Positions 10,340-20,660 of a stretch of DNA of 64,000 bases are shown here, in pieces. How positions within the stretch are numbered: position 1 is the first letter of the stretch; every line of letters begins with the position of its first letter. The notes under the pieces are model-generated. The model did not search any database. It was not told where the DNA came from and was given only the letters and a program-made list of their open reading frames with translations. The DNA is from Triatoma infestans (Eukaryota; Arthropoda; Insecta; Hemiptera; Reduviidae). The position numbers and the translations under genes are program-made. The stretch spans positions 1-64,000 of the forward strand of contig JAAEAF010003566.1 in assembly GCA_011037195.1 (NCBI GenBank). The letters run 5' to 3'.

Positions 10340-10887
10340 CTCATATTATATTATAATATGAAAAAATTTAGTTATGATCGGTCAAAAAAAAAAAAAAAAA
10401 ATTCAATTATGCTAACGTTTCGACAAGTTTCCTGTTTTTATCAAGGCTTTAATATAGAAAGTCATGAAGGTGTGGAGAAAGAATTTTTAAACGTACACAT
10501 TTTTGTTACATCGCAGAAATATAAAGAAAGAAAATTAAAAGTTACTACTGTCTTGTATTAAATCATCTACTTAAATTCTTTTTCCACATCTTCACGACTT
10601 TCATTATATTAAAGCCTTGATAAAGAGAGGAAACTCTGTCGAAACGTTGGCAAAATTGAAAATTTTTTTGACTAATCCTCACCAATGTTTTTCATAACTT
10701 AATCATCAATGGTCAACTAATTTTTTATATTATATTATAATATAACGATAATGTAAATATCGTAATTCTAATACGACAAATAATTAAATATTAAAACAAA
10801 ATATATTGTTCTTAACATTTACACTTCGTCTAAGGAATTTAAAGTAAGAAGTAAAGTTAACAAATACTTGTTGTGGTGGTTGGTCCT
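10340..10887 (+). repeat. Family F foldback repeat, copy 1
   Basis: From about 10340 to 10746 the element is an inverted dimer. 'ctaacgtttcgacaagtttc', 'atcaaggctttaatata' and 'aaggtgtggagaaagaattt' on the left (10411-10493) recur as complements at about 10573-10653. The outer parts around 'tatattataatatgaaaaaa' also pair with the far right. An AT-rich extension to 10887 ends in 'gtggtggttggtcct'. The segment from about 10365 recurs in reverse at 14891-15419. The frame at 10313-10561 crosses the palindrome and is not a gene. The GTCGAAACGTTGG block resembles motifs in Penelope-like element repeats, but no Penelope protein is visible. Confidence 0.75.
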
Positions 10888-11102
10888 GCAGAATTGGAAA
10901 GCATCAGAGACATTTTCCGCGAAAGCCTGCTTTATTTTGTGGTCATCGACTGGTTTAGGGCGTATGGCGCATCTTCAGGATGCGTTTATCAGACAGTGCG
11001 TTAACACAGACTTGCACAGAGCAAATTCAGTTTACACACCTCAAGCAGTCTATCTCAAATGAAGCAGGCTATCACGGAAAATGTCTCTGATAACAAATAC
11101 TT
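10868..11102 (+). repeat. Family G repeat, copy 1
   Basis: It shares with 58996-59175 the order 'ggtggttggt', 'gaaagcatcagagacatttt', 'agcctgctt', 'catcttcaggatgcgttt' and 'acagacttgcacagagcaaa'. An inverted partner of its start ('aagcaggctatcacgg', 'aaaatgtctctgataac') lies at 11062-11096, so it also has foldback ends. It overlaps the last 20 bases of the family F segment. The short open frame here is not a gene. Confidence 0.65.
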
Positions 11103-12211
11103 TGTTATCATGGACGAGGGTGGTAAGCACCTACATTACAATTTACATTTTTTTAAACGAATATAAAATTTAGCAGTTTATAGGTGGAACCCAACCTGGG
11201 GACCTCCCACTTACAAGATAATGCTCATAATCACTACACCAACACCCGCCCAATTATTCTAAGGAATTATACATGCCGATTAAATTGTTAAATTAGTTGC
11301 TATCATAATAAATTTATATTTGATTAAAACATTTAGCGAGATACAATTTAATTATAAAATTTTGCCCACAATCCTGAAGAGATATGGGTATTTAAAGAAA
11401 ATGAACGGAAAAGAAATTATACTCGTAGATATAGAATAACAAATGAAAGGAACAAATTGATGGGGTAAAAGAAATTTTATATTTAAAAATTTGAGGAAAG
11501 GATGAAGATTTTTTGATTTTAAATAATTAAAACTAAACTATCTAGCTTTAATGTATATAAAAAATAAAATAAGCTAATACTAAAACCATAAGATATATGA
11601 AAGCCTTGTGCTTAAAATATTCCATCACTACTGAGAATAATCTATATTTTATAAGTGCATTTGGTTGAAGTGGAGCAAATACGTTCGACGGAAGCATACT
11701 TTGGTATTACGTCCCTTGATATACATTCCTGTCAACCTGGAATGGTAAAAGTGCTGTAGCCTTCCTATGTAATAGGGCTAAGAGCCTTTTTTATACCTTT
11801 GGCTCTTGCTATTCCCCGAACACACACTCGATGTCCTTGTACTTTCATTCCTTAGCAAGCTTTATGGCATTTTTTCTTTTTAAATTCCTTTTTAAATATT
11901 GCTAAGTATAAATATGCATGTGTGCACATAAAGTATACGTCTTTTTTACTTTATCCAAAAACAGAAAATCATATCAGATATTAAAAAGAATGGCATCTAA
12001 GATTAGACTCATATTTGTTTTGATTTAATATTCTCCAGTTATTTCTTTTCTTTTTGTGGAATTAAGTAAATATTAAAAAAAAGATTGGAGAAAAAAAATA
12101 CGCCTGTTTATTCTAAAATGATTCAAAATATTATTTTTGTCCACTTTCTATATTTAGAAATTTATAAGCCTGTGAATATGCTAGCAGTTTCTTTTTACTT
12201 ACAGATAACAC
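11103..12211. other. Unassigned AT-rich sequence
   Basis: No gene was seen. 11175-11255 has a 'gggaccttc(c)'-like and 'ctacaccaacaccc' composition that may be a degenerate tRNA-like segment, too weak to call. Poly-T and poly-A runs are short. Confidence 0.35.
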
Positions 12212-12337
12212 TGTAGGGGTAGTGAACCCCTACCCATCCACGCTAGCGAGTGAACCCCCACGGGGCTGTCTCTCTCCGATGAGTGGGGGGGTTCACTCGC
12301 TAGCGTGGATGAGTGGTGGGGGTTCACTACCCCTACA
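12212..12337. repeat. GC-rich hairpin (long inverted repeat)
   Basis: The left arm runs TGTAGGGGTAGTGAACCCC, then CATCCACGCTAGCGAGTGAA, then CCCCC. The right arm is its complement, ending in CCCCTACA. The arms are about 50 bases each and differ in one short internal patch. The loop is about 25 bases and includes 'cggggctgtctctc'. The G/C content stands far above the neighbourhood. It may be a hairpin MITE; no target-site duplication was found. Confidence 0.8.
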
Positions 12338-12344
12338 TCAGGGG

Positions 12345-12700
12345 TAGAATATATGTGGGACATCATTCTGTTAATTCACACTCCGGCTAGTGTATATAAA
12401 TACGAAAGAGACAGTCAGAAATGATTGAATTCTGTTCAATTCAGTCTTAAACGTCAGACATCATTCTGTTAATTCACACTCCGTACATATCGTTTAGCCA
12501 CGTCAGTCTGTCAGTTCAGTTCAGTTCTAAATTCTAAAGTGTAAAGTCTCTGGTATAAAGTCATATGCATATATATATCAATTATACATCTTAAACCAAA
12601 TCTTAAGGTGTTTATCTTTCATCATCAACAACCAACATCTCGTCACAACACCCTTACAACACTAAACATTAGTAGACATTAACGCCTTTAAGATTTTGTA
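12345..12700 (+). mobile_element. LTR-like sequence
   Basis: A TATA box (gtatataaata, 12393-12403) precedes tandem CAGTC/TCAGTTCAGTTCAGTT blocks, 'gtaaagtctctggtataaag' and a pyrimidine-rich end. This is the block order of the LTR families at 7.0 and 44.7 kb. A 27-base segment starting 'gacatcattctgttaattca' occurs twice, at about 12359 and 12459. The boundaries are uncertain. Confidence 0.45.
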
Positions 12701-12806
12701 CATCAATCTGGGTAAGACCTTCACTTACCCCATTTAGAATTCGCCATTGCCTTTAAAGTCACATATTATATTCTACAGAAAGGACTCAAGACCGATTTCT
12801 CTGATA

Positions 12807-13150
12807 TGTAATAGGATACGAAGAGAGGGATCTAAAGCAGAGAGAGAGACACACAAAAATTGAGAGTCTCACTCGCTACTTAGGCCAGTCTACAGTGGGA
12901 GAGTCGGTACATATACAGCTGAGCTAGCCCTTCACAGGCACAGTCTTTCAACAGTTTACACAGCAGTTACAACGCATCAGCAACAAACGACTACTCTTCT
13001 TTTTACTCACTCTAAACCTCTCACTACCAATTTCTATATTCGTGTGAATTCCTGGCAGTTTGTGTTGTTTTTCTCATTAAACAGTGTTCAGCTTTCCTTC
13101 CAGTTTATTTGTCCCTCAAACCTAATTCTCTCCTTTTTACACTCATTATA
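12807..13150 (+). mobile_element. Solo LTR, family C
   Basis: It starts TGTAATAGGATACGAAGAGA, then a GA-rich block, 'ctcactcgctacttaggc', 'cagtctttcaacagtttaca', 'cagcagttacaacgcatcag' and 'cctaattctctcc', and ends near 'cattata'. It matches the copies at 7049 and 50314 block for block. No internal retrotransposon sequence adjoins it. Confidence 0.65.
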
Positions 13151-13489
13151 GAGAAATCGCATTAAAAACAAGTATTATCCCAATTTCAATAGATTACAAT
13201 CTATTGTTAAAGAAATTGTATTATTTATTTTTTTAACCTTAGATTACTTTTTAATATTCTGTCACCTATTCAATGAAGCTTCAAATTTGTACATAATATA
13301 CAAGGTATGAGAGCTTTTTTTAAAGTCAAAATGTTCTTTAAACTCGAAATTTCAATAAAATATTTAATTCTAATTAATATTATTTTTTAGATGATAGAAT
13401 TGTGTAGGAAACTGAAATAGCTGCTTAGGAGGAAAACATAACCCCAACTTTCCACAAGTAAACTTAAATGAATTTTCCTGGAGAAATGT
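13151..13489. other. Unassigned AT-rich sequence
   Basis: No gene or clear repeat. 13440-13489 may already belong to the following family D copy. Confidence 0.4.
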
Positions 13490-13726
13490 TGCAAATACAA
13501 GTAGTAGCTCTTTAAATGTGTAGTTTACACATAAAGTTTAAAGAAAATTGTTGAAGCTATTTTTTTTTTTTTTTTTGAGGAAATCGCAAAAAAAAGAAGG
13601 AAAAACCATTCGGTAAAATGGTAATTTCGGTTGAGGAATTTTCACACATGGCTTATTGTCAGATCCCATGATGATGCTTAAACGGAATATCAAGTTTGAA
13701 CTCCCTGCGAGTTTTCGTTTTTCAGC

Positions 13727-13760
<34 letters not shown>

Positions 13761-13845
13761 TCATTTTCTGAAAATCACTTTTTTGTACTGAGGGATATTT
13801 CCGGTGAAAACTCAATATCAAACATTTGTAAGAGAAAGTAAAAAT
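13490..13845 (-). repeat. Family D repeat, minus copy
   Basis: On the minus strand it reads TTTCTCTTAC, then the 'ttttcaccggaaatatc' and 'aaagtgattttcagaaaatg' region, a (GT)n run, 'gaaaaacgaaaactcgcagg', 'ttcaaacttgatattccgtt' and 'catcatgggatctgac'. These match the copies at 31.6 and 34.8 kb in order. The CA run at 13731-13758 is the internal microsatellite of the family. The short frames here are microsatellite translations. Confidence 0.7.
13731..13758. repeat. (CA)n microsatellite
   Basis: Fourteen CA units at the position where other family D copies carry (GT)n, so it is internal to the element. Confidence 0.9.
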
Positions 13846-14890
13846 GGGTAAATTTTTGTTGGTATTCATGTTGTTTAATGAAAATTTAATTTATTGGTCT
13901 GATATTTTTTTAAATATAAATTTTTGTTTAATCATATATGTGTGATTGAATAGAAATTTGGGTGATGATGTTGTTCGCCTCTGAGATTATTCTCATGTGC
14001 TCCCTGGATATCCAACTAAACGAACAACATCAATCGCCAGCCTAAGAACAACATTAGGGTCAGCCTAAAATTTTATACTGGACCACGGCGATGCAGAATA
14101 GGGCTAAATAGCCGAAGTCGTGCGTAATAAAAAAAAATGAAATATGAATTTATTCCTTTATTCGTACTTGTTATTCTTTTATGCAAATTTAATAAATAAA
14201 AATGATATTGACTTAGAAATAAAGAGAAACTAGTGATGGGAACACAAAAGGACTTTGAATTGGTTTTAACCGGCCAAATCCATTGCATTGGCAATTCTAG
14301 GAAAGATGCAACAATCTTCAGTTTAAAATTATTTAATGAATTAACTTACTGTTTAATTAAATCATTTAAACAAGGATATCCTGCTTACCGTCTGAAGTTT
14401 GTACATACCTAATATAAATAAGTAGAAATTAAATACTGATTCCGTGATTAAAAAAAAAAAAAAGTATTGTTTTTTATACTTTAAATAAGCGTCAACAGAA
14501 GTTTACACTTATATAACAAATATTCACTATTAAAGTCTGATTATTTCAATAATAAAAAGTAACTTTTATTATCGAGATTTCCATGTCAATTTAATGGAAA
14601 TAAAAAGAAAGAAGCACAGCTGCAGAAAAATTTGTTTGGGACCTTGGGGGCCGTACAATCAATTTACGGAAATCACCAGAGAAAACAACGAACGAAATAT
14701 CTGTTCTTTACTTGTATCCCTAATATTTCATAGCGAAATTACACTTTTAGAGAGTATAGATGCTTTAATTTAGAATAATTTGGACCATTTTTCTTCTAAG
14801 GCTGAAATCCAAATAAGATTAAAAAGAATAAAGTGCAGTGTAAAAAGATATATATAACAATAATAATTGTAAGAACCTATTATGATAAGG
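13846..14890. other. Unassigned AT-rich sequence
   Basis: No gene was seen. 13960-14110 is less A/T-rich ('gattattctcatgtgctccc', 'gaacaacatcaatcgccagc') and may be an unrecognised repeat. An A run lies near 14451-14463. Confidence 0.35.
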
Positions 14891-15419
14891 ACCAACCACC
14901 ACAACAAGTATTTGGTTAACTTTACTTCTTATTTTAAATTCCTTAGAATAAGTTTAAATATTAAGAACAATATATTTTGTTTTAATATTTAATTATTTGT
15001 CATATTAGAATTACGGTATTTACATTATCGTTATATTATAATATAATATAAAAGAATTTGTTGACCATTGATGAATTAAATTATGAAGAAATCTGGTGAG
15101 GATTGGTTAAAAAAACATTCAATTATACCAACGTTTCGACAGAGTTACCTGTCTTTATCAAGGCTTTAATATAAAGTAAGTCGTGAAGATGTGGAGAAAG
15201 AATTTTTTCTGCAGATGATTTTAGACAAGACACTAGTATCTTTTAATTTGCTTTCTTTATATTTCTGCGATGTAACAAAATGTATATGTTTAAAAATTCT
15301 TTCTCCACACCTTTACGACTTTCTATTCATTAAAGCCTTGATAAAGCTAAGGAAACTCTGTCGAAACGTTAGCATAATTGAATTTTTTTTTTTTTTTTGA
15401 CCGATCGTAACTAAATTTA
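14891..15419 (-). repeat. Family F foldback repeat, copy 2 (reverse orientation)
   Basis: This is the reverse-complement counterpart of about 10365-10887. 'aggaccaaccaccacaacaa' matches the right end of copy 1, followed by the same AT-rich extension. The palindromic core with 'ccaacgtttcgacagagtta' (about 15129) and its partner near 15354-15371 follows, and the poly-T and 'gaccgatcgtaactaaattt' end closes it. The two copies, about 4.0 kb apart and inverted, could pair. The frame at 15191-15400 crosses the palindrome and is not a gene. Confidence 0.75.
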
Positions 15420-16399
15420 GAGAGGTAGAAAGAAGGCAGCCTAGGAAAAGCAGTTGGAGAGAAAGTACAGAACGATCATTCAGTTCGCAGTTGTATACGC
15501 CTCATGTCTCAACAAGGATTAGAAATTAGGATACGGTTACATTAAAGAAGAGCAAAATGAATGACAATTCTACGGTGGCAATGAAATTTGTAAGTAACCA
15601 CATTACCAACAATCTTAATTCAAAAAATTCATGTTGATAAAGTAGGAAAAAATTTAATAGTTAGAAATATGCCTTTGACTTCGAAGATGATGAGCTGGAA
15701 GCAGCTACTTCCATGAGTTTCTGTTAAATTTAACTTGTTTTGTGGTGAGATGCTCCTAAATTACGACAGATTTTTGTAGTACAAAAAAAATACTTCTGGA
15801 TGCTAATGCAAGAAAGAGTGATCATTGCCGGGTTTTTTCACTCAAAATTTGAAATTGCCTCAAAATTTTCATAATTGAATTTTTAGAGGCAAAAATAAAA
15901 ACAATATTCATGAAAGCAAAAAGAATTTTTTTTTTTTGCAGCTATTTGTTTTTATTATTTTTATGACGAATAGATACCAAAATTTATATGAAAATTGTTA
16001 TTACTTTCTATATAAGAAATCGTTAACAATTTTTTTTTTTTAATGCAAAGTTCTAGTACAAATATTTTGAAGCTGAAACTCAAACGAATTGGGAGAGAAC
16101 CTTTACAATCAATTGTTGAGAAATGATCTTATAAGGTTGGGTTGGGCCCGTCATATGCAGCAGGTGTGCTACTTAGTCGCAGGTGTTATCGAGTTTACGG
16201 TTTCTCGTTCTATTTGACAAGTTAGTCGGATTTTCACTTTACACAACATTCTAATAATAGAATTTTCACGTTTGGTTATCAGTAATGAAGGAAAAGATAA
16301 AAAAAAAAAAACAAAACCTAAAACATCTGTTACCCAAATTGGAATACGAGTTTTAAAAATAATTAAATTAGTTTCATTTTTAGGTGTAATTATTAACCA
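15420..16399. other. Mostly unassigned, possible LINE tail traces
   Basis: At 15440-15480 one frame reads RQPRKSWRESTERSF, and at 16130-16165 another reads LIRLGWARHMQQ. Both resemble the C-terminal tail of the endonuclease/RT LINE seen at 51.1 kb, but are too short to be sure. The rest is A/T-rich with poly-T runs. The minus frame at 16169-16441 has no motif I recognise. Confidence 0.3.
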
Positions 16400-16484
16400 A
16401 AATTCTAAATTATTATTCCAAAGATATTTTCTTAATTCCATATAACAGGAATAAGAGCTCTTGTAGCCTGTAACGTTCTTTGCG
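16400..16484. repeat. 85-bp direct repeat, copy 1
   Basis: It starts 'aattctaaattattattcca', ends 'cctgtaacgttctttgcg', and recurs nearly unchanged at 17479-17562 in the same orientation. On the minus strand, copy 2 belongs to a LINE RT fragment ('ATRALIP'), so copy 1 is probably a second truncated fragment of that LINE or a local duplication. Confidence 0.7.
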
Positions 16485-16626
16485 ATTTATTAACCTATTT
16501 AAATAAATTAATAATTTTGTCTGTATAATTAATTTTCCAAGAACGATTCAATTAAAATTTTTATTTCTGATTCATATATTAATAAATTCTTACTTACTTA
16601 ATTTCCTAGCGTGATCCCTTTCTAAT

Positions 16627-17115
16627 ATAATGGAGTTGTTGAGGAGAGAAATTGGGTTTGATTAATTAGACGAGATATGAAGACACTGTTATAATACAGC
16701 TATAAGCTTACACAAATTGCACTGGACTTGTCATGATTTTATAGAATAAAGGGTTAGAGTAGAGTTATGCCACGATGAGATGTATCATGGTTGAATCGAT
16801 AGATCGATGTCTACATCTCTCAATGGTCTGTTTTCTCTCTGGTACTCTCTGACTTAAGGAGGCTAGAAGTGGGGAGAACCTGTATATAAGCCAGTGAGAA
16901 TCTACCTAAGGGGATATATAGCTATCTATCAGATTCAACTATACATCGCATGGTGTCATATCTCTACTCTCACCTTTTATTCTATAAAATCATTACTAGT
17001 CCAGTGCAGTTTGTGTAAACTTATAGCTATATTATAACAATGTCTTCATATCTCGTCTAATTAATCAAACCCAATTTCTCTCGGTCGGGTTTGTGTTCTC
17101 TCTCTTGCCGTTACA
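16627..17115. mobile_element. Palindromic LTR, family B (inverted pair)
   Basis: The left part (to about 16845) is the reverse complement of the LTR 3' half, beginning with the complement of 'aactccattata'. From about 16848 the LTR runs forward through the TATA block 'ctgtatataagccagtgaga' (16879), 'tttattctataaaatcatta', 'gtccagtgcagtttgtgtaa' and 'cccaatttctctc'. It then ends with the complement of the LTR start (complement of TGTAACGGCAAGAGAGAGAA). It is a rearranged palindrome of one LTR family rather than a simple insertion. Confidence 0.7.
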
Positions 17116-17119
17116 CTAA

Positions 17120-17720
17120 TTTCTAATAATTCCTGTTTTTCCCAATCACCTTCTTTCAGTCCCCTTCCATTATGCGATATTATCCACTCACTGTCTTTGA
17201 GGTATTCTTTTCTCTCACTTTTCCTGCAGTTAATAATTTTCGGCCATTCTTCATTTCCATTTAACGTAAATATCCATATTTTGCTAACTTCCATTCGTTC
17301 ATTCATCGAGTCATTATTACTGCATATTCTTTTATTTAATCATTTCTAAGCCGTTCTGTCTTGGTTTCACGATTGCACCTCTCCCAAAAACTATTTCGGC
17401 AACATTCAACTTTGGTTTTAATTTGTCATTAAATTGTACAGGTCTCTGATCCTTTTACGAACAATCTATAAATCCAAAAAATTCTAAATTAATATTCCAA
17501 AGATATTTCTCAATTCCATATAACAGGAATAAGAGCTCTTGTAGCCTGTAACGTTCTTTGCGTAACTTCCACACCAAAATTGTTTTCTTTATCGGTTACT
17601 AGTCCGAGAAATTTAAAGGCTTAGGCTCTCTTGGCACTGAGAAAACATTCGTTTTGTTTGCTAAATACAGTCTTTTCGTAATTAATCTTTAGGCTCTATT
17701 TAAAATAATCTTTATTACAA
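17120..17720 (-). mobile_element. LINE reverse transcriptase fragment, C-terminal part
   Basis: On the minus strand, scattered frames read INYEKTVFSKQ, then AFKFLGLVTDKENNFG, ATRALIPV, IYRLFVKGSETCTI, and SKIWIFTLNGNEEWPK near the 3' end. The GSETWT block and the preceding FLG(V)..D block are typical of the thumb and connection region of endonuclease/RT LINEs. Frameshifts occur between blocks. The 85-bp direct repeat copy 2 lies within it at 17479-17562. Confidence 0.5.
17479..17562. repeat. 85-bp direct repeat, copy 2
   Basis: Same orientation as 16400-16484, separated by about 1 kb that holds the palindromic LTR. Confidence 0.7.
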
Positions 17721-17892
17721 GTTACACGTTATAATATATTGTGGATCACCCTTATCTTATACGAACACCACCTGATCTTTTGCAAAATAATAATAAATAT
17801 CCCAATGACTTTTGACCTACGTGTACGTCCATCTTTGTATCTATTATGTTCCAATCGCTGGTATCTCTAACTTTGAATAGGGAAAGTATTAG

Positions 17893-18060
17893 TTCAGTGC
17901 TGGACTAGGATCATGGAGGTGCCGAGATGGTGACCAGAATGCTGTCCTTAGATTTTCTCACACTGTCGGTGATAGGCAGTATTGTCTGTATCGAAGGTTC
18001 ACTGTCTGAAGGCTTCGGGCATCATTGACCATAGAAGTTGACGCGCCTTAAATTACAAAT
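17893..18060 (+). mobile_element. SINE-1, 5'-degraded copy
   Basis: Plus-oriented: 'ttagttcagtgctggact', 'gtccttagattttctc', 'cactgtcggtgataggcagt', 'cttcgggcatcattgacc' and 'gttgacgcgccttaaatta', followed by an A-rich tail. The tRNA-like head is diverged and its B box is not readable. Confidence 0.7.
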
Positions 18061-18535
18061 AAATAATAAAAAAATAAAAAAACAAGAATATTTTAATAAG
18101 TTTTTGTTTAATAAATTTTCGCTTAGTAATAGGTTTTAATTATCAAAGTTTATTAGATGTTCCTTCAGTTACTTTAAACAAAACAAAAAACACATACACG
18201 CACACACAACTAAGGAGTGTGGTTTCTTAATTTTTTATTATGAACGAATTTAAAGTTTTCTTCGTATTTAGAATATTTTCCCAAATCCTGGGCAATAAGT
18301 TGCCAAAATTTCATTTCATTGTGTCAAATGTGTTGCTTCAAAGAAGTTTGTGAAGAGAAATATTCAGCTAGATAATACTGGTTACTTTCATTTTCCTAAT
18401 CAACTCAACAAGAAATTTTCGCTTAGAAAATTAAGCTAGTTTTTTTTCATAAACAAACAAAATTTTCTGAATATATTCTATTTTTCTAGCAGTTTCTTTA
18501 TTTTATTTTATTTTTTTTTAATTAAAGGGTTGGTG
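18061..18535. other. Unassigned AT-rich sequence
   Basis: No gene or repeat family was recognised. Confidence 0.4.
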
Positions 18536-18797
18536 TCCTGCAACCGACAGAATTCTTTTGTGCTTCTGCTGTGACGAGATGTTATCTCTCAACTTACAGC
18601 ATCTTTTCCAAGTTATTTTCTTTCCGAATCCTAGGATTTGGGAAAGTCTTAGAGAGCGTATGTCCTCCTCCACCACCCGACAGGTATCCAGATTTCTAAA
18701 ACTTAGTCTGGATGATAGTGTCCATCGTCCATCAGGAGGTGAATTGTTGTGTTCTTTAACTCTATATATAATTCAATCTATAATTGATATTATATAG
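18536..18797 (+). mobile_element. Possible LINE C-terminal zinc-knuckle remnant
   Basis: The frame contains CFCCDEMLSLNLQHLF and then PRIWESLRERMSSS. This resembles the C-x2-C ... (E/Q)HLF..CP.A..LW zinc-binding region downstream of the RT in some LINEs. The second cysteine pair is not clear, so the call is tentative. The final residues are translation of AT-rich sequence. Confidence 0.3.
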
Positions 18798-20094
18798 ATG
18801 ATGGAAACTGTATAATAAAATAAAATAAAACATTAAAGGTAATAAAATAAACATTAAAACTTTGAGGTTCATAATTCCTCAAAACCTCTATTAAAATACC
18901 TCCCCCAAAAGAATGGAGGGTATTCACCCCTCCCAAAACCCATAAATGAATTTTCTCCGAAAAACAGTTACAACTAAAAATCATTGATCTATATGCCTTT
19001 AGGGTATACACAAGGTTTAAAAAAAATCACTGCAACTCCAAATTCATAGAAATCGCAAAACGTGAAAAATATGTTATGTTTATAAACACGCACACACTCC
19101 ATTTTCAAAAAACCGAACTCATGGCTTCACACAAAACGTGTATTTCAAGTAAAAAATTGGTATCCAATATTTGAAACGATTATAATAGTTCCTCTAATTA
19201 GGATTAAGAGAAAGGAAAAAGTAATTCACCACTGCACTCAGTGCAGTGTCCTGCAATTAGTGAAAGGACAGATATGGGACGGGACACTTACTAAAGAAGA
19301 GATCTAAAGCAACAAATAAAACAAATTTCAAGAGATACAGATACGTGTTTGTTTTTAACTTTCCGAGTGACCTACATATTAAAAAAAATGGCCACTACTA
19401 AAATTTGTAGTTCGTATTTGAACAATTGGTATGGAATAAAGGAAATAATTGAACAAATGAAAGGAACAACTTTTAAAAGTCGTATGTCACTTTCACAGTA
19501 TAAGTAGGAAGACAAGGGTTAAAGTAGTTGCTAAACACCCAGTTTAACAACGTCACCCCTTACCCAGTAATGATTCCACCAGGATAAATTGTGTAATTTT
19601 TACAAAGTGTCTTCTAAAGTCCTCTTTTTTTTACTTTCTTTTATACTTTCTGGGGAGAAACTCTAGAATAATGACATTGGTAGTGTGGAGGGGGGATGAG
19701 TTGGTGAACTTAGGAACTGTTTGGCAGCGAACAAAGAAGAATATAGTACTGTTTTGGTGAAGTTTTAACTGTACTGTCCAAACAGTAGGGGTGGCCGTAT
19801 ATAACTATATATAATCATATATAGTTATACTTTCTTGTCTGTCCTTCAGTTTGTCCGCCCATTTAACTTCTTCCTTTTAATTTATTATTTTTTTATTCTC
19901 TAAATATTATATGTAACGTTGACTTAATTGTTCCCCAGGTATTTATTACTTTTTGTTTATTTTGTATGATTTATACTGGAAGATTTGTTTCTTTTGCAAC
20001 AATCGTGATACTTCATGCATGCTTATCTTTTATCTCTGTATCAAATTAAATAACACAGAAGTATTATAAATTCGGTGTTTTATCGGTCATTTAT
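18798..20094. other. Unassigned AT-rich sequence
   Basis: No gene was seen. A small symmetric segment 'tatataactatatataatca' followed by its near-complement lies at 19797-19829. Confidence 0.4.
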
Positions 20095-20365
20095 ATGTTT
20101 TCTGACCATTTGGGATTTTCATCCATCGTCTGAACAAATTCACCAAATTCGTGTAGAAAGTTCACTTCAACATAATGTTTCTGTTACACTCCACTTGTTT
20201 GGTTGTATATATGTGGGGAGGTTATAAGGTTTTGTTACTATCTGTGTGTGTTTAATGACAAAATGGAATTATTATAATATTAAAATATGCATGCTGCGAC
20301 GGATAAAATACCAGATGTTATCCAGCATTGCGGACCCATACACATATTCAATATTATACATTTAT
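20095..20365 (-). repeat. Family A repeat
   Basis: It contains 'gggattttcatccatcgtct', 'acaaattcaccaaattcgtg', 'ttcacttcaacataatgttt', 'ttacactccacttgtttggt' and 'tggggaggttataaggtttt'. A second block at 20288-20358 ('gcatgctgcgacggataaaa', 'ttatccagcattgcggaccc') is normally on the other side of the motif in family A, so this copy is rearranged. The ribozyme-like motif is degraded (CAGACGA). Confidence 0.65.
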
Positions 20366-20376
20366 TTTTGCATATC

Positions 20377-20660
20377 TGTAACGGCAAGAGAGACAGAACA
20401 CAGGCCCGACCGAGAGAAAAAAAGGCCCTCTCTGGTACTCTCTCACTTAAGCAAGCTAGAGTGGGGAACCTGTATATAAGCCAGTGAGAGATCTAGACAT
20501 CTATCTATCTATCTATCAGATTCAACCATACATCGCTTCGTGTCATATCTCTACTCCCATCTTTTATTCTACAAGTCCAGTGCAGTTTGTGTAAACCTAT
20601 AGTTATATTATACAAGTGTCTTCGTATCTCGTCTAATTAATCAACTTAAATTCTCTCCTC
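20377..20660 (+). mobile_element. LTR family B, first of a head-to-tail pair
   Basis: It starts TGTAACGGCAAGAGAGACAG. The TATA block 'ctgtatataagccagtgaga' is at about 20470, followed by a CTAT run, 'catcgcttcgtgtcatatct', 'gtccagtgcagtttgtgtaa', and an end at 'aaattctctcctc'. It lacks the last ~17 bases seen in other copies and runs directly into the second unit. Confidence 0.7.

Noticed and set aside
10313..10561. 82-residue frame
   Set aside because: It reads through a poly-A run and one arm of the family F foldback.
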